Source: Anaerobacillus arseniciselenatis | GTDB lineage: Bacteria; Bacillota; Bacilli; Bacillales; Anaerobacillaceae | Length of the DNA: 64,000 bases | Direction of reading: 5' to 3' | Assembly: GCF_001865995.1 (NCBI RefSeq) | Contig: NZ_MLQQ01000001.1 | Span: forward strand, 744,001-808,000 | Shown: positions 55,100 through 63,943 of the stretch, one piece after another | Numbering within the stretch: position 1 is the stretch's first letter | How the letters are laid out: each line of letters begins with the position of its first letter | Made by a program: the position numbers and the translations under genes | The notes under the pieces: model-generated | What the model saw: the letters and a program-made list of their open reading frames with translations, nothing else | Told to the model about the DNA's origin: nothing | Databases searched by the model: none

Positions 55100-57314
55100 T
55101 TTTGCCCTCACCCTTCTCTTTTACATCTTCCGGATATTCAATCCTAGAATGGAACGTACCTTTAAGCGTCTCACAAATAGACGTAGCGACTGTATTTAGC
55201 TGCTTTAATGTTAAATCACATTCATCAAACTGACCATCCTCAAGACGGTCGGTAATAATTTTTTTAACTAAAGATTCAATTTTTTCAGGTGTTGGTTTCG
55301 CCATCGAACGTACTGCAGCTTCAACACAATCACAAATCCCAACAATTGCTGACTCAGAGCTTTGCGCCTTCGGTCCTGGATACCGGAACTCTTCCTCTGG
55401 GATCGTTTGTTCTACTTCTTGGTTAGCTTTATGGTAAAAAAACTTTAATAAACTTGTTCCATGATGTTGTTCAGCAATATCTATAATTTCCTTTGGCATC
55501 TTATGATTTTTTAACATTTCCGCTCCATCGTAAGGGTGAGAAATGATAATCGTTTTACTTAGTTGTGGTGACAACTTATCATGTGGATTTTCCATTTTCA
55601 TCTGGTTCTCTATAAAGAAATGTGGTCGCTTCGTTTTCCCGAGATCGTGATAGTAAGATCCGACTCGTGCTAATAATCCATTTGCTCCGATCGCCTCACA
55701 TGCTGACTCAGCCAAATTAGCGACAATCACGCTATGGTGATATGTCCCTGGTGTCTCAATTAATATCTTTCTTAACAAAGGATGATTTGGATTAGAGAGT
55801 TCGATTAATTTCATTGTAGATAATATACCAAAGCCAGCCTCAAAAAACGGTAACAACCCTAGCGTTAAAACTGCTGCTAAAAACCCTGAAAGAAATGCAA
55901 ACCCTATATGCGAGCCAATTTCTAACCAACCGTATTGGACATTCCTTAACATTAGTAATGCCACAATTGTCATGATATTAATAACTGCTACAAATAATCC
56001 AGCTTGTAAAATTCGTGATACCCGATTTGATTTACCTAAGAAAAATACTCCTGCAACTGAACTAAAGAAAACATATATACCTAATGTATAGTTTACAACC
56101 CCCATCGATTCAGCATTAAATATAATACTAGCAATAATTGAAAAAACCATACTAGTAAAGAGGGCTACACGTTGATGAATTAACATTGTAATTAGCATTG
56201 AACCTACTGCAATAGGAACGATAAGAGTAATTCCTTGAAAATTCAAATTATAAGTTAAACTAGTGACCTTCATTAAAATTACAGAAACTAAAAAAATCAA
56301 TACGTACATGAGTAAATGGCTATTATTTTTTTGTAGAGATGTTTTGGCATCACTTAAATAATAAGCTAACATTAAAACTAGTAATATAACGAGAATTGCT
56401 AACCCGACAAAAGGAAAAACATTCCACTGATCATCCAATAGCCCTAAAAGAGCTAGTTGACTGTAAACAGTCGTCGTAATGATCTCTCCTGTTTCTACGA
56501 TTAATTGCCCTTCTCGAATCATCACAGGTTCAACAGCTTCGATTGCATCTTTTCTAGCAAGTTCCGTCGCTTCATCATCATAAATATAATTCACAGTTAT
56601 ACCAAACCTAGCCATTTCTACCATGGCACGGTGTAACTTTGGAGTCACTGTAGAGATATTGATTTTCGTTTCGACTAAATCTTTGGCTTCATCAACATCA
56701 TCAATTCGAATTTCTTCACTCATGACATTATGAATGACGTTGGTTGTAGTTTCTCTTGCAATTTCTAGCTCATGCTCGTCCACTTCAAGTAAAGTAGTTA
56801 ATGTTTCATCAGACAAATCCTCACTTGTTTGATTAGAAATGATAAGTTTTAAATTAGCTAACTTTTCATCGAGTGGAATTTTTTCAACTTCGCTTATTTT
56901 TAACTCTTGCTCTTCTTCACTATCAAAATCCTCATTTTGGATTTCATCTAACCTTTCGTTAAAATCCTTTTCGGCCTCTTCATTAATTTGGGCGATAATT
57001 TTAAAAATATCGTTAATTTTTTGCACTTGTTTTTGTGCAATAGCTTTACTATTTGTATACTGAGGAGTTACCGCCCCTTCTGCAAGGTTTTTCTTCTGTA
57101 ATGTAGCTTCTTTATCTTCAACAGTAATAGGAGCACGAATATCTTGTTCAGCAAAAGATCCTGGATTTACATTAAGCGTTTCAGGGTAAATGTTACTGAA
57201 CATAGATAAGTACATAATAATTCCTAAAATCACAAACAAAATAACCCTTATGTAACGGTGATCTTTTAATTTTTTCCACCATTTTTGTTGATCAATTGGT
57301 GCACTTTTCCCCAA
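55089..57314 (-). CDS. pgpH: 7TM-HD cyclic-di-AMP phosphodiesterase PgpH (YqfF)
   Basis: 741 aa. N-terminal span (about 25-42), a large extracytoplasmic Glu-rich domain (50-280, 7TMR-HDED), seven spans (about 290-480), and a cytoplasmic HD domain (GTYHHSVIVANLAE, YYHDLGKTKRPHFF, IISHPYDG, EQHHGTSLLKFFY). This family degrades c-di-AMP in Listeria and Bacillus. The TTG at 57314 has AGGTG 6 nt before it; GTG 57323 overlaps the site. It follows phoH after a gap of about 270 bp with a MITE-like repeat and a hairpin. Confidence 0.92.
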   Translation of the reverse strand: MGKSAPIDQQKWWKKLKDHRYIRVILFVILGIIMYLSMFSNIYPETLNVNPGSFAEQDIRAPITVEDKEATLQKKNLAEGAVTPQYTNSKAIAQKQVQKINDIFKIIAQINEEAEKDFNERLDEIQNEDFDSEEEQELKISEVEKIPLDEKLANLKLIISNQTSEDLSDETLTTLLEVDEHELEIARETTTNVIHNVMSEEIRIDDVDEAKDLVETKINISTVTPKLHRAMVEMARFGITVNYIYDDEATELARKDAIEAVEPVMIREGQLIVETGEIITTTVYSQLALLGLLDDQWNVFPFVGLAILVILLVLMLAYYLSDAKTSLQKNNSHLLMYVLIFLVSVILMKVTSLTYNLNFQGITLIVPIAVGSMLITMLIHQRVALFTSMVFSIIASIIFNAESMGVVNYTLGIYVFFSSVAGVFFLGKSNRVSRILQAGLFVAVINIMTIVALLMLRNVQYGWLEIGSHIGFAFLSGFLAAVLTLGLLPFFEAGFGILSTMKLIELSNPNHPLLRKILIETPGTYHHSVIVANLAESACEAIGANGLLARVGSYYHDLGKTKRPHFFIENQMKMENPHDKLSPQLSKTIIISHPYDGAEMLKNHKMPKEIIDIAEQHHGTSLLKFFYHKANQEVEQTIPEEEFRYPGPKAQSSESAIVGICDCVEAAVRSMAKPTPEKIESLVKKIITDRLEDGQFDECDLTLKQLNTVATSICETLKGTFHSRIEYPEDVKEKGEGKSDH

Positions 57315-57345
57315 GTTTCTCACCTCTTAATTTCTTCTTATCTGA

Positions 57346-57419
57346 GTGAATTTCATAATTACCTAAATTGAGCCATATCAATACGTAATTGCGATAATAT
57401 TGAATGATGAAATTCATTA
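57346..57419. repeat. MITE-like palindromic repeat, copy 6 (shortened)
   Basis: GTGAATTTCATAATTACCTAAATTGAGCCATATCA ... GATGAAATTCATT. The central part is shortened and changed (ATACGTAATTGCGATAATATTG). It sits within 35 bp of the pgpH start. Confidence 0.7.
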
Positions 57420-57447
57420 AACTTATAAAATTTTCACATAGTTGCAG

Positions 57448-57493
57448 TAATAAATCGAGAATTAACACTAAAATGTTAATTCTCAATTTATTA
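57448..57493. repeat. 20-bp-arm hairpin between phoH and pgpH
   Basis: TAATAAATCGAGAATTAACA (57448-57467) pairs with 57474-57493 with one mismatch, loop 6 nt. No T-run beyond the arm, so attenuation or mRNA processing is possible; its role is unknown. Confidence 0.6.
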
Positions 57494-57585
57494 TACAATA
57501 TTAATTTCGCCAGTAGGTTACAAGATGATTACTCTTGTTATAATATGCGTGATAAACAAAGGGACTAAGAAAAAATTAAGTACTA

Positions 57586-58545
57586 TTATTCATTTTCACT
57601 ATTGTCATATGCAGTAATTACTTTTTGAACTAAAGGATGGCGCACAACATCTGCCGCTTGCAAATACATAAACTCAATTCCATTAACGTCTTTTAATATT
57701 TCAAGAGCAGTTCGCAAACCAGATTTCTTTCCTTTCGGTAAATCAATTTGAGTTAAATCACCTGTAATAACCATTTTCGAACCGAAACCTAATCTCGTTA
57801 GAAACATTTTTATTTGCTCTGAAGTTGTGTTTTGAGCTTCATCTAAAATAACAAATGAGTCATCTAGAGTTCTTCCCCTCATATAGGCTAGAGGAGCCAC
57901 TTCTATCGTTCCCCTTTCCATAAGACGTTCAGTTTGCTCTACACCAAGAACATCGTGCATAGCGTCATATAGAGGTCTTAAGTAAGGGTCAACCTTTTCT
58001 TTAAGATCTCCAGGTAAAAAGCCTAAACTTTCTCCAGCTTCAACAGCCGGCCTAGTCAATACGATCCGTTTAATTAAGCCATCCTTTAAAGCGGTCACAG
58101 CCATAACGACAGCTAAATACGTTTTACCAGTACCAGCTGGACCAATTCCAAATACAATATCCCGCTTTTGGATTGCTGATACGTAATGTCGTTGTCCTAA
58201 CGTTTTGACTAATATCGGTTTCCCTTTTACATTAACAGTAATTTTTTCTTGATAAAGCTCAAGTAATTGTTCAAGCATACCCCGTTCTGCCAATTGAACA
58301 GCATAGATCACGTCTCTCTCAGATATGTGCGTTCCTTTTCGTATTAAGCTAAGAAGAGTATCTACAACGTCATGAACGAGAGTTATCTTTTCATCTTCCC
58401 CAGAAACTAAAATTTTCTCTCCTCTAGTTACAATAGTTACTGATAATTTTTCTTCCATTCTTTTTAAGTGTACATCGTTTGGACCAAATAAGCTCATCGC
58501 TTCGTTTGCATTTTCTAGTTTTAAATCAATAAGTATTTCTGACAA
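57586..58545 (-). CDS. phoH: PhoH-family ATPase
   Basis: 319 aa. P-loop FGIGPAGTGKTYLAVVMA, Walker B-like FVILDEAQNTT, and LTRPAVEAGESLGFLPG. Cytoplasmic ATPase with probable RNA-related role, conserved next to ybeY. TTG 58545 (MSEILIDLK) has AAGGAG 10 nt upstream and fits homologues; the earlier in-frame TTG is too close to the site. It overlaps the end of yqfD region in the usual yqfC-yqfD-phoH order. Confidence 0.93.
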   Translation of the reverse strand: MSEILIDLKLENANEAMSLFGPNDVHLKRMEEKLSVTIVTRGEKILVSGEDEKITLVHDVVDTLLSLIRKGTHISERDVIYAVQLAERGMLEQLLELYQEKITVNVKGKPILVKTLGQRHYVSAIQKRDIVFGIGPAGTGKTYLAVVMAVTALKDGLIKRIVLTRPAVEAGESLGFLPGDLKEKVDPYLRPLYDAMHDVLGVEQTERLMERGTIEVAPLAYMRGRTLDDSFVILDEAQNTTSEQIKMFLTRLGFGSKMVITGDLTQIDLPKGKKSGLRTALEILKDVNGIEFMYLQAADVVRHPLVQKVITAYDNSENE

Positions 58546-58550
58546 TATCC

Positions 58551-59738
58551 TCAATCTCCTTGAATGATTGGTTGTGATTTTGCAATATCTTCTATTACTT
58601 GGTAGTGTATCATTAATGTAACTTTACCATTCTCATTTGTTTGGTGCAAAACATTTTCCCCTTTTATTACTGCATCTTCATCTAATTTTTTCATTAATTC
58701 TTCCTTGGCCATTAATGTAGCAGTATCGACTGCTTCTTCTTCGCTGTATTCACGGACGAATGTTTCCTTTTCTAATATAACTTCTCGATGGTATTCAATC
58801 GGTAAGCTCCAGTTCAGAAAATTTAAACGGTGACGCTCTTCATTTGTTTCATATTCATTAAATTCTATTTTCCCTAAGCCCCAGAACGGAATAGAAAAAT
58901 TGAAAATTGAAAAAGAATGCTTTGTTTTTTTCTCTCCAGTAAATGTTGAAAATTCAGTTACAAGCGGAATGGACACGTTTGACTTGTACCAAATTTCACC
59001 AAGGATTTTTCCTTTTGCAGGAGCAATCTCCATTTTACCTTCTTTACCAATAAAACCGCTGACAAGCATATCGCCTTTCTCAACAAAATCATTAGGAGTT
59101 ACTTTCGGTTGTCCTTGCTCCACGAAAATATCATAGATAATTGCTTTTTTCTTAGATACTAAGTGTCTCGGTGAAATAGGTTCTTGTTTTTCTGGAAAGG
59201 TTTGTTCTACGACATTAAAGTGGAAGGTCGTCCCATTTAATGTTACACCAATCCATGTCGCTTCATCAATTTTCTCAGACACTTTCATTTGTATATCTTC
59301 TACACTCGGAAGTAAAAAATGAAACTTTCCTCGTTTTATCCCTAATTCATCGACTGCTTGTTTTAATTCGTGTTCGATTTTAGGAGAGGCACCCTCAATT
59401 GAAATATTCCAAACCATATTAGATAATATAAAAAGAATAGCGACAAAAGCGACCATACCTGCAACAAATCCGGCACGGGAAATCATTTTTTTAAATAAAA
59501 AAGGAACACCTTTTCGTTCAATAAAATAAACTTTTACTTTTGTCTCTTTAACAATAGGACGAATTCTTTTTACATCCTCTAAGGCAACGTAGCAAACAAT
59601 CGTTTCTTCACCGACTCTTCGAATGTGCCAAATTGATACTTTCTCATGAATACACCTATTTAAAAATAATTCTGTATATTTTCCAACCACTTTAATCCTT
59701 GTAAACCCTGAAAATGTGTTTGTCCATGAATTCTTCAT
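58551..59738 (-). CDS. yqfD: sporulation protein YqfD
   Basis: 395 aa: SFGF-like N-terminal basic part, one transmembrane span (about 80-103), then an extracytoplasmic domain (KGDMLVSGFIGKEGK, ILGEIWYKSNVSIPLV). YqfD is expressed in the mother cell under sigma-E in B. subtilis and needed for efficient sporulation. ATG 59738 with AGGAGGGG; it follows yqfC by 10 bp. Confidence 0.92.
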   Translation of the reverse strand: MKNSWTNTFSGFTRIKVVGKYTELFLNRCIHEKVSIWHIRRVGEETIVCYVALEDVKRIRPIVKETKVKVYFIERKGVPFLFKKMISRAGFVAGMVAFVAILFILSNMVWNISIEGASPKIEHELKQAVDELGIKRGKFHFLLPSVEDIQMKVSEKIDEATWIGVTLNGTTFHFNVVEQTFPEKQEPISPRHLVSKKKAIIYDIFVEQGQPKVTPNDFVEKGDMLVSGFIGKEGKMEIAPAKGKILGEIWYKSNVSIPLVTEFSTFTGEKKTKHSFSIFNFSIPFWGLGKIEFNEYETNEERHRLNFLNWSLPIEYHREVILEKETFVREYSEEEAVDTATLMAKEELMKKLDEDAVIKGENVLHQTNENGKVTLMIHYQVIEDIAKSQPIIQGD

Positions 59739-59748
59739 GTTTCCCCTC

Positions 59749-60048
59749 CTAGCGTTTTTTCTGCTCTCCTTCATTTATGTAAATCACTTGGTCAATAACT
59801 CCTTCAAGCAGTAATTCCTCAGGTAAAATCGTTTTTATGACAAAATGATTTCCTTTAATTAACAATTGACCCTGCTCTAATAAAAGCCTTAACTCTTGAT
59901 TGGAAAATTTCAGAACACCGCGATGGTTCTCGATATAAATATGTAATTGTCCAATCATCGTAATTCTTGGAAGATCCATCGTAACATCGGCAGGAAGTTC
60001 CATTTTATCAGTCATCCATTTTCGAACCATTTTATTTATCTTCCTCAT
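59749..60048 (-). CDS. yqfC: sporulation protein YqfC
   Basis: 99 aa: ELPADVTMDLPRITMIGQLHIYIENHRGVLKFS and NHFVIKTILPEELLLEGVIDQV match YqfC closely. Small YabP/YqfC-fold protein, sigma-E controlled in B. subtilis. First gene of yqfC-yqfD. AAAGGGGG lies 11 nt before ATG. Confidence 0.93.
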   Translation of the reverse strand: MRKINKMVRKWMTDKMELPADVTMDLPRITMIGQLHIYIENHRGVLKFSNQELRLLLEQGQLLIKGNHFVIKTILPEELLLEGVIDQVIYINEGEQKKR

Positions 60049-60093
60049 AATGTAACGAACCCCCTTTCATATCATTTTTATGTTAAGAAACGA

Positions 60094-60123
60094 ATCGGTA
60101 TCACCTTTTTTTTATTGAATATG
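60094..60123 (-). promoter_or_regulatory. possible sigma-E promoter of yqfC-yqfD
   Basis: Minus strand CATATT (60118-60123), 15 nt, GATACCGAT (60094-60102), resembling the sigma-E pattern ATATT-N14/15-CATACAnT with mismatches at the first and later bases of the -10. Position and the known sigma-E control of the genes make it plausible. Confidence 0.4.
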
Positions 60124-60173
60124 TAATCTGAACTTCCATACAAAACGACGGTAACCGTCACCATCTGAAATGT

Positions 60174-60251
60174 AAAAGGTGAATGATTTCCTTCACTGCT
60201 GTGACCTTCTAACGAATCTCAGAGGCTCGTTCACGAAACCATCCGCCTTTT
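60174..60251. repeat. variable-stem hairpin repeat, copy h (short form)
   Basis: Outer stem AAAAGGTGAATGATTTC (60174-60190) and GAAACCATCCGCCTTTT (60235-60251): 14 of 17 pairs, with the changed positions giving wobble pairs in one of the two RNA strands. Interior CTGTGACCTTCTAACGAATCTCAGAGGCTCG is nearly the same as copy a. Tandem with copy i. Confidence 0.8.
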
Positions 60252-60300
60252 TTCATACAAAACGCTCATGACGATATATCGGCACCAGCTAAGAAATAAA

Positions 60301-60455
60301 TGCCGGCCGAATTCTCTCGCTTCGCTGTAAAGCTACTGACCTCAATCACATCATCTAATACTTCTTTGAGAATTCATCGTGCAGCTTTGCGACGAGTAAC
60401 CGCAGGAGCACCCTCTAACGAGTTTTAGAGGCTCACTCGAGAAATCGGCCGGACA
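60301..60455. repeat. variable-stem hairpin repeat, copy i (long form)
   Basis: Outer stem TGCCGGCCGAATTCTCTCG (60301-60319) with CGAGAAATCGGCCGGACA (60438-60455). Long interior with ACTGACCTCAATCACATC and GACGAGTAACCGCAGGAGCACCC. Spacers with CATGACGAT and CATTACGATTAACTCGTCA on the two sides. Together with copy h and the next two structures it fills the 720-bp gap before yqfC. Confidence 0.8.
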
Positions 60456-60563
60456 TTTTCATATAATACGTTCATTACGATTAACTCGTCACAAGCTAAA
60501 ATGTAAAAGTTCGGTTACGAATTTCAACTTTCGACTTTCAAACTATCTAACCAACTAACCAAC

Positions 60564-60597
60564 AAAAAAAGGCTAAGCATATGCTTAACCTTTTTCT
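60564..60597 (-). terminator. terminator-like hairpin upstream of yqfC region
   Basis: AAAAAGGCTAAGCAT / ATGCTTAACCTTTTT, one mismatch, with A- and T-runs on both sides. It follows the floA operon in the minus direction and should separate it from yqfC. Confidence 0.7.
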
Positions 60598-60621
60598 TGT
60601 AGAAATATTATTTTTTTGTCA

Positions 60622-60765
60622 ATTTAGACTGATTGAAAACGCTAGTCAGACGAGGCGTGAACCCTTGAGGTTAGCGGAGTTACCTTAGAGGGTAATGAGC
60701 ATATCCTCAAGGGTGAACAACAACGTATGCGAGCGTTTGTCTACAGTCTGGACAAGGCTAAGCAC
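60622..60765. repeat. large nested inverted repeat downstream of the floA operon
   Basis: Three stacked stems: TTAGACTG / CAGTCTGG, AAAACGCT / AGCGTTT, and ACCCTTGAGG / CCTCAAGGGT around GGTTAGCGGAGTTACC. GC content is above the surroundings. No second copy in this window; it looks like a dispersed structured element or a processed RNA. Confidence 0.6.
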
Positions 60766-60769
60766 ACGC

Positions 60770-61300
60770 TTATCCTTGCCTTCTTCTTGTACTCATTGAA
60801 GGGCGGTAAGAACCTTTCGCCCTTGGCTTACCCAATATTTCAGACCATACTACACCTTTAATAGCTTCTTCTTTAGATATATTGGAGAAGTCTAACTTCA
60901 CCTCTTGACTAGCAGTGAGGTCATCCTTATATATCGGTGAGTCTTTTAAATTTGCACCAATATTTTTCGCAGCTTTTTTATTTTGCTTTGCTTTTTCATA
61001 TTTCTCTAAAAGTTCATTACTGCGATTAATACCATCCATTGAAGCTGTAGCTCGTTCTTCAGTATAAGTATACGTAGTATCAGTTTGACTACTCGGCTTC
61101 GGTTCGGTCTTTTCTTCTTGGCGAAATATTTCTTGCCAATCAATTTCAACTTGCTTTCCTTCACCAGTAGAGCCACCACGATTTTGCGTTTCTCTTTTCG
61201 CTTGTTCCTCTTTACCTTTTTGTAAAAAGCTTAAAATCGCACCGATGATTAAGAAAAGCAAGATTGGGTTGGAAGTTATTGCTCTTAGGAGATCCTCCAT
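60770..61300 (-). CDS. membrane-anchored basic protein downstream of floA (hypothetical)
   Basis: 176 aa: one N-terminal span (about 10-24), then a long charged, low-complexity part (Gln/Lys/Glu/Thr rich). The conserved-looking C-terminal motif is LDFSNISKEEAIKGVVWSEILGKPRA. Position is that of B. subtilis yqfB, but the protein is not similar in size. Third gene of the nfeD-floA operon (31 bp after floA). It may be a partner of the flotillin (inference). Confidence 0.7.
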   Translation of the reverse strand: MEDLLRAITSNPILLFLIIGAILSFLQKGKEEQAKRETQNRGGSTGEGKQVEIDWQEIFRQEEKTEPKPSSQTDTTYTYTEERATASMDGINRSNELLEKYEKAKQNKKAAKNIGANLKDSPIYKDDLTASQEVKLDFSNISKEEAIKGVVWSEILGKPRAKGSYRPSMSTRRRQG

Positions 61301-61331
61301 TTTTTACGGCCTCCTCTTCATAGGGAAATTA

Positions 61332-62324
61332 TTAATATTTATTTCCATCCTTCTTGTTATCATCAGTAGCTTTACCGATTGAATCTCTCATATCTGTATC
61401 TGCCATGATGTTTTGAATGTTCATATAATCCATAACACCCATGTTTCCAGAACGTAATGCTTCACTCATTGCAAGAGGTACTTCTGCTTCTGCTTCAACA
61501 ACTTTTGCACGCATTTCTTCAACTTTCGCTTTCATCTCTTGTTCTTTCGCTACAGCCATCGCACGACGCTCTTCGGCTTTCGCTTGGGCAATCTTCTTAT
61601 CAGCTTCCGCTTGATCTGTTTGAAGTTCTGCCCCGATATTTTTCCCGATATCAATATCTGCAATATCAATCGATAAAATCTCAAAAGCAGTTCCAGCATC
61701 TAACCCTTTAGCAAGAACAGTTTGCGAAATTAAATCTGGATTTTCTAATACTTTCTTATGGTTCTCAGCAGAACCGATCGTTGATACGATACCTTCACCA
61801 ACACGAGCGATAACTGTATCTTCACCAGCACCACCGACAAGGCGATCAATATTAGCACGAACGGTAATACGCGCTTTTGCTTTTACTTCAATTCCATCCA
61901 TTGCCACACCGGCAATAAATGGTGTTTCAATAACTTTCGGGTTAACACTCATTTGAACTGCTTCTAACACGTCACGACCAGCAAGGTCAATCGCAGCAGC
62001 ACGTTCGAATGAAAGTTCGATATTAGCTCGTTGTGCAGCAATAAGGGCATTAACAACTCGGTCAACGTTACCACCTGCTAAGTAATGTCCCTCAAGCTGA
62101 TTTGTACTTAACTCAAGCCCTGCTTTTACAGCTTTAATTAACGGATTTACAACACGTGCTGGGATAACTCGACGTAGTCTCATCCCTACTAATTGGAATA
62201 TTCCAACACGAACCCCTGCAGCTAATGCAGAAATCCAAAGCATTACCGGTACAAATGTAAATAATACAGCAAAACCGATAACAATTAATCCTACAATAAT
62301 GAGTAAAAAGATTTCTTCTGGCAT
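61332..62324 (-). CDS. floA: flotillin-like protein FloA
   Basis: 330 aa. N-terminal hairpin membrane anchor (about 5-38), then SPFH-like domain ([43 protein letters not shown]) and an Ala/Glu-rich coiled coil ([30 protein letters not shown] in part). Organises functional membrane microdomains. Follows nfeD by 24 bp as in B. subtilis yqeZ-yqfA. Excellent AAAGGAGG site. Confidence 0.95.
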   Translation of the reverse strand: MPEEIFLLIIVGLIVIGFAVLFTFVPVMLWISALAAGVRVGIFQLVGMRLRRVIPARVVNPLIKAVKAGLELSTNQLEGHYLAGGNVDRVVNALIAAQRANIELSFERAAAIDLAGRDVLEAVQMSVNPKVIETPFIAGVAMDGIEVKAKARITVRANIDRLVGGAGEDTVIARVGEGIVSTIGSAENHKKVLENPDLISQTVLAKGLDAGTAFEILSIDIADIDIGKNIGAELQTDQAEADKKIAQAKAEERRAMAVAKEQEMKAKVEEMRAKVVEAEAEVPLAMSEALRSGNMGVMDYMNIQNIMADTDMRDSIGKATDDNKKDGNKY

Positions 62325-62348
62325 TTTTATTTCCTCCTTTAATTATCG

Positions 62349-63674
62349 TTATTCATTCAATTCACGAACAACAATTCTTGATCCTTGTGTAGCAACAATC
62401 ACTACTTTCTTCCCTTGCTCAATATACCCTCCTTCAGAAACAACGTCAAGCCTTTCACCTTCAAAATTCGCTGTGCCAGACGGTCTTAATGTCGTCATTG
62501 CAATACCTTCTCGTCCGATTAACTCTTTACGAGTTTCATTTGAGACATAGCCCAGTTCCGATTTTGTGGCATCGGTCAAAATCATTCTTTTTAAAGGTCC
62601 CCTATAACCAAAATATTTAAAGAAAATGATCGAAACAATCACAGTAATAACTACGGCTATAAGAATTGATAAAAGGATATTAACCGTTGAATATGAAGCA
62701 AGAACCATACTACCAATGATCGCAATAACCCCTAGTATACCGAAAATTCCAAAGCCAGGGAAGAACACTTCAATAATAATTAATATTATTCCTGCGCCAA
62801 ATAAAATTAATGTTTCAAACCCTGCAAACCCTGCAAACAAATGACCAAAGAAAAATAATAATAATGCAGAAATCCCCATAATGCCCGGAATGCCGAAACC
62901 AGGAGAATATAATTCAAGTACTAATCCCAAGCTACCAATCGAAAGTAAAATAGGAATAATTACTGGATGTGTGACAAATCTTGCAATTTGCTCTGCAAAA
63001 CTTACCTCTAACCCTTCTTGAATAGCATTTTCAAGCCCTAAAAAGGCTAATAACTCATCTCGATCACTTGCAATGGCCTCGGCATAACCAACTTCCAGTG
63101 CTTCACTTGAAGTTAATGTTAAAAGTTCACCTACACCTGCTCGATACTCTGGTAAATCGATACTACTATCTGCCATAGCTCTAGCATAGATAGGATCGCG
63201 ATCCCCTGCAGCAGCTTCTAACGTCGCTAACCACATTGACTGCGTTTTTTCCTCAGCTGCATTCCCAGCTCCATCGATGACAGCCGCAGAACCCATTGTC
63301 GTACCCGGTGCCATGACAATTTGATCGGCATTTAAAGCAATATAAGCACCTGCAGACAAAGCTTGAGCTGTTACATAGGCAGTAATTGGCGTTTCAGTAT
63401 TTTTAATTAAAAAAGCAATGTTCGTTGCAGCATCAACAAGACCACCAGGCGTGTCTATTTCTAAAACAATATGGTCTGCTCCTTCTGCTTCAGCCGTATC
63501 CAAAGCTCTTTTTAAAAATGCTTCAAGGCCCCGCTCTACAGCTTGTTCTATCGGGATAAAATAAACAACCTTATCTTCAGCTTGGCTATGTACTGGTGGC
63601 TGGGTTATTAAAGAAATAGAAGAAAAAATAATGAGAGCAAGGAACATCATTTTCCTTAGTAATGCTGTTGTCAT
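62349..63674 (-). CDS. yqeZ: long NfeD, membrane serine protease-like (YqeZ)
   Basis: 441 aa. Signal/anchor (residues 1-28), ClpP/SPP-like domain (EIDTPGGLVDAA, SAGAYIAL with TTMGSAAVIDG carrying the catalytic Ser), five spans (about 230-360), and an OB-fold C-terminus (GREGIAMTTLRPSGTANFEG ... GSRIVVRELNE). Partner of FloA. ATG at 63674 with AAGGAGGGG 9 nt upstream. Transcribed from a sigma-W-type promoter. Confidence 0.93.
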   Translation of the reverse strand: MTTALLRKMMFLALIIFSSISLITQPPVHSQAEDKVVYFIPIEQAVERGLEAFLKRALDTAEAEGADHIVLEIDTPGGLVDAATNIAFLIKNTETPITAYVTAQALSAGAYIALNADQIVMAPGTTMGSAAVIDGAGNAAEEKTQSMWLATLEAAAGDRDPIYARAMADSSIDLPEYRAGVGELLTLTSSEALEVGYAEAIASDRDELLAFLGLENAIQEGLEVSFAEQIARFVTHPVIIPILLSIGSLGLVLELYSPGFGIPGIMGISALLLFFFGHLFAGFAGFETLILFGAGIILIIIEVFFPGFGIFGILGVIAIIGSMVLASYSTVNILLSILIAVVITVIVSIIFFKYFGYRGPLKRMILTDATKSELGYVSNETRKELIGREGIAMTTLRPSGTANFEGERLDVVSEGGYIEQGKKVVIVATQGSRIVVRELNE

Positions 63675-63715
63675 TTCAATGAACCCCTCCTTTCTTTTTC
63701 TTGGCACATTAACTA

Positions 63716-63742
63716 TACGTTTTATAGTATAGGAAAGTTCCC
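63716..63742 (-). promoter_or_regulatory. sigma-W-type promoter of yqeZ-floA
   Basis: Minus strand GGGAAC (63737-63742), 17 nt, CGTA (63716-63719), about 42 nt before the start. The B. subtilis yqeZ-yqfA-yqfB operon is a known sigma-W target. Confidence 0.65.
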
Positions 63743-63907
63743 TCTTTTTTAAAATAAATTATTCGATTCAATATAATTATAAATTAAATAACAACACATT
63801 AACAAGTTTTGAAAGAGTTCTCTTGCCCAGTCCAGACGAAAGCTTTAGTTATTCTTATACTATCAACCGAACAGCCCTCACCGATTAAGATTTACCTTCA
63901 TTAACGT

Positions 63908-63936
63908 GCAAAAACGCCTTGCAAAAGCAAGGCGCT
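63908..63936 (-). terminator. rho-independent terminator of yqeY
   Basis: Minus strand GCGCCTTGC, TTTT, GCAAGGCG, then TTTTT; begins about 10 bp after the stop. Confidence 0.85.
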
Positions 63937-63943
63937 GTTTTAT

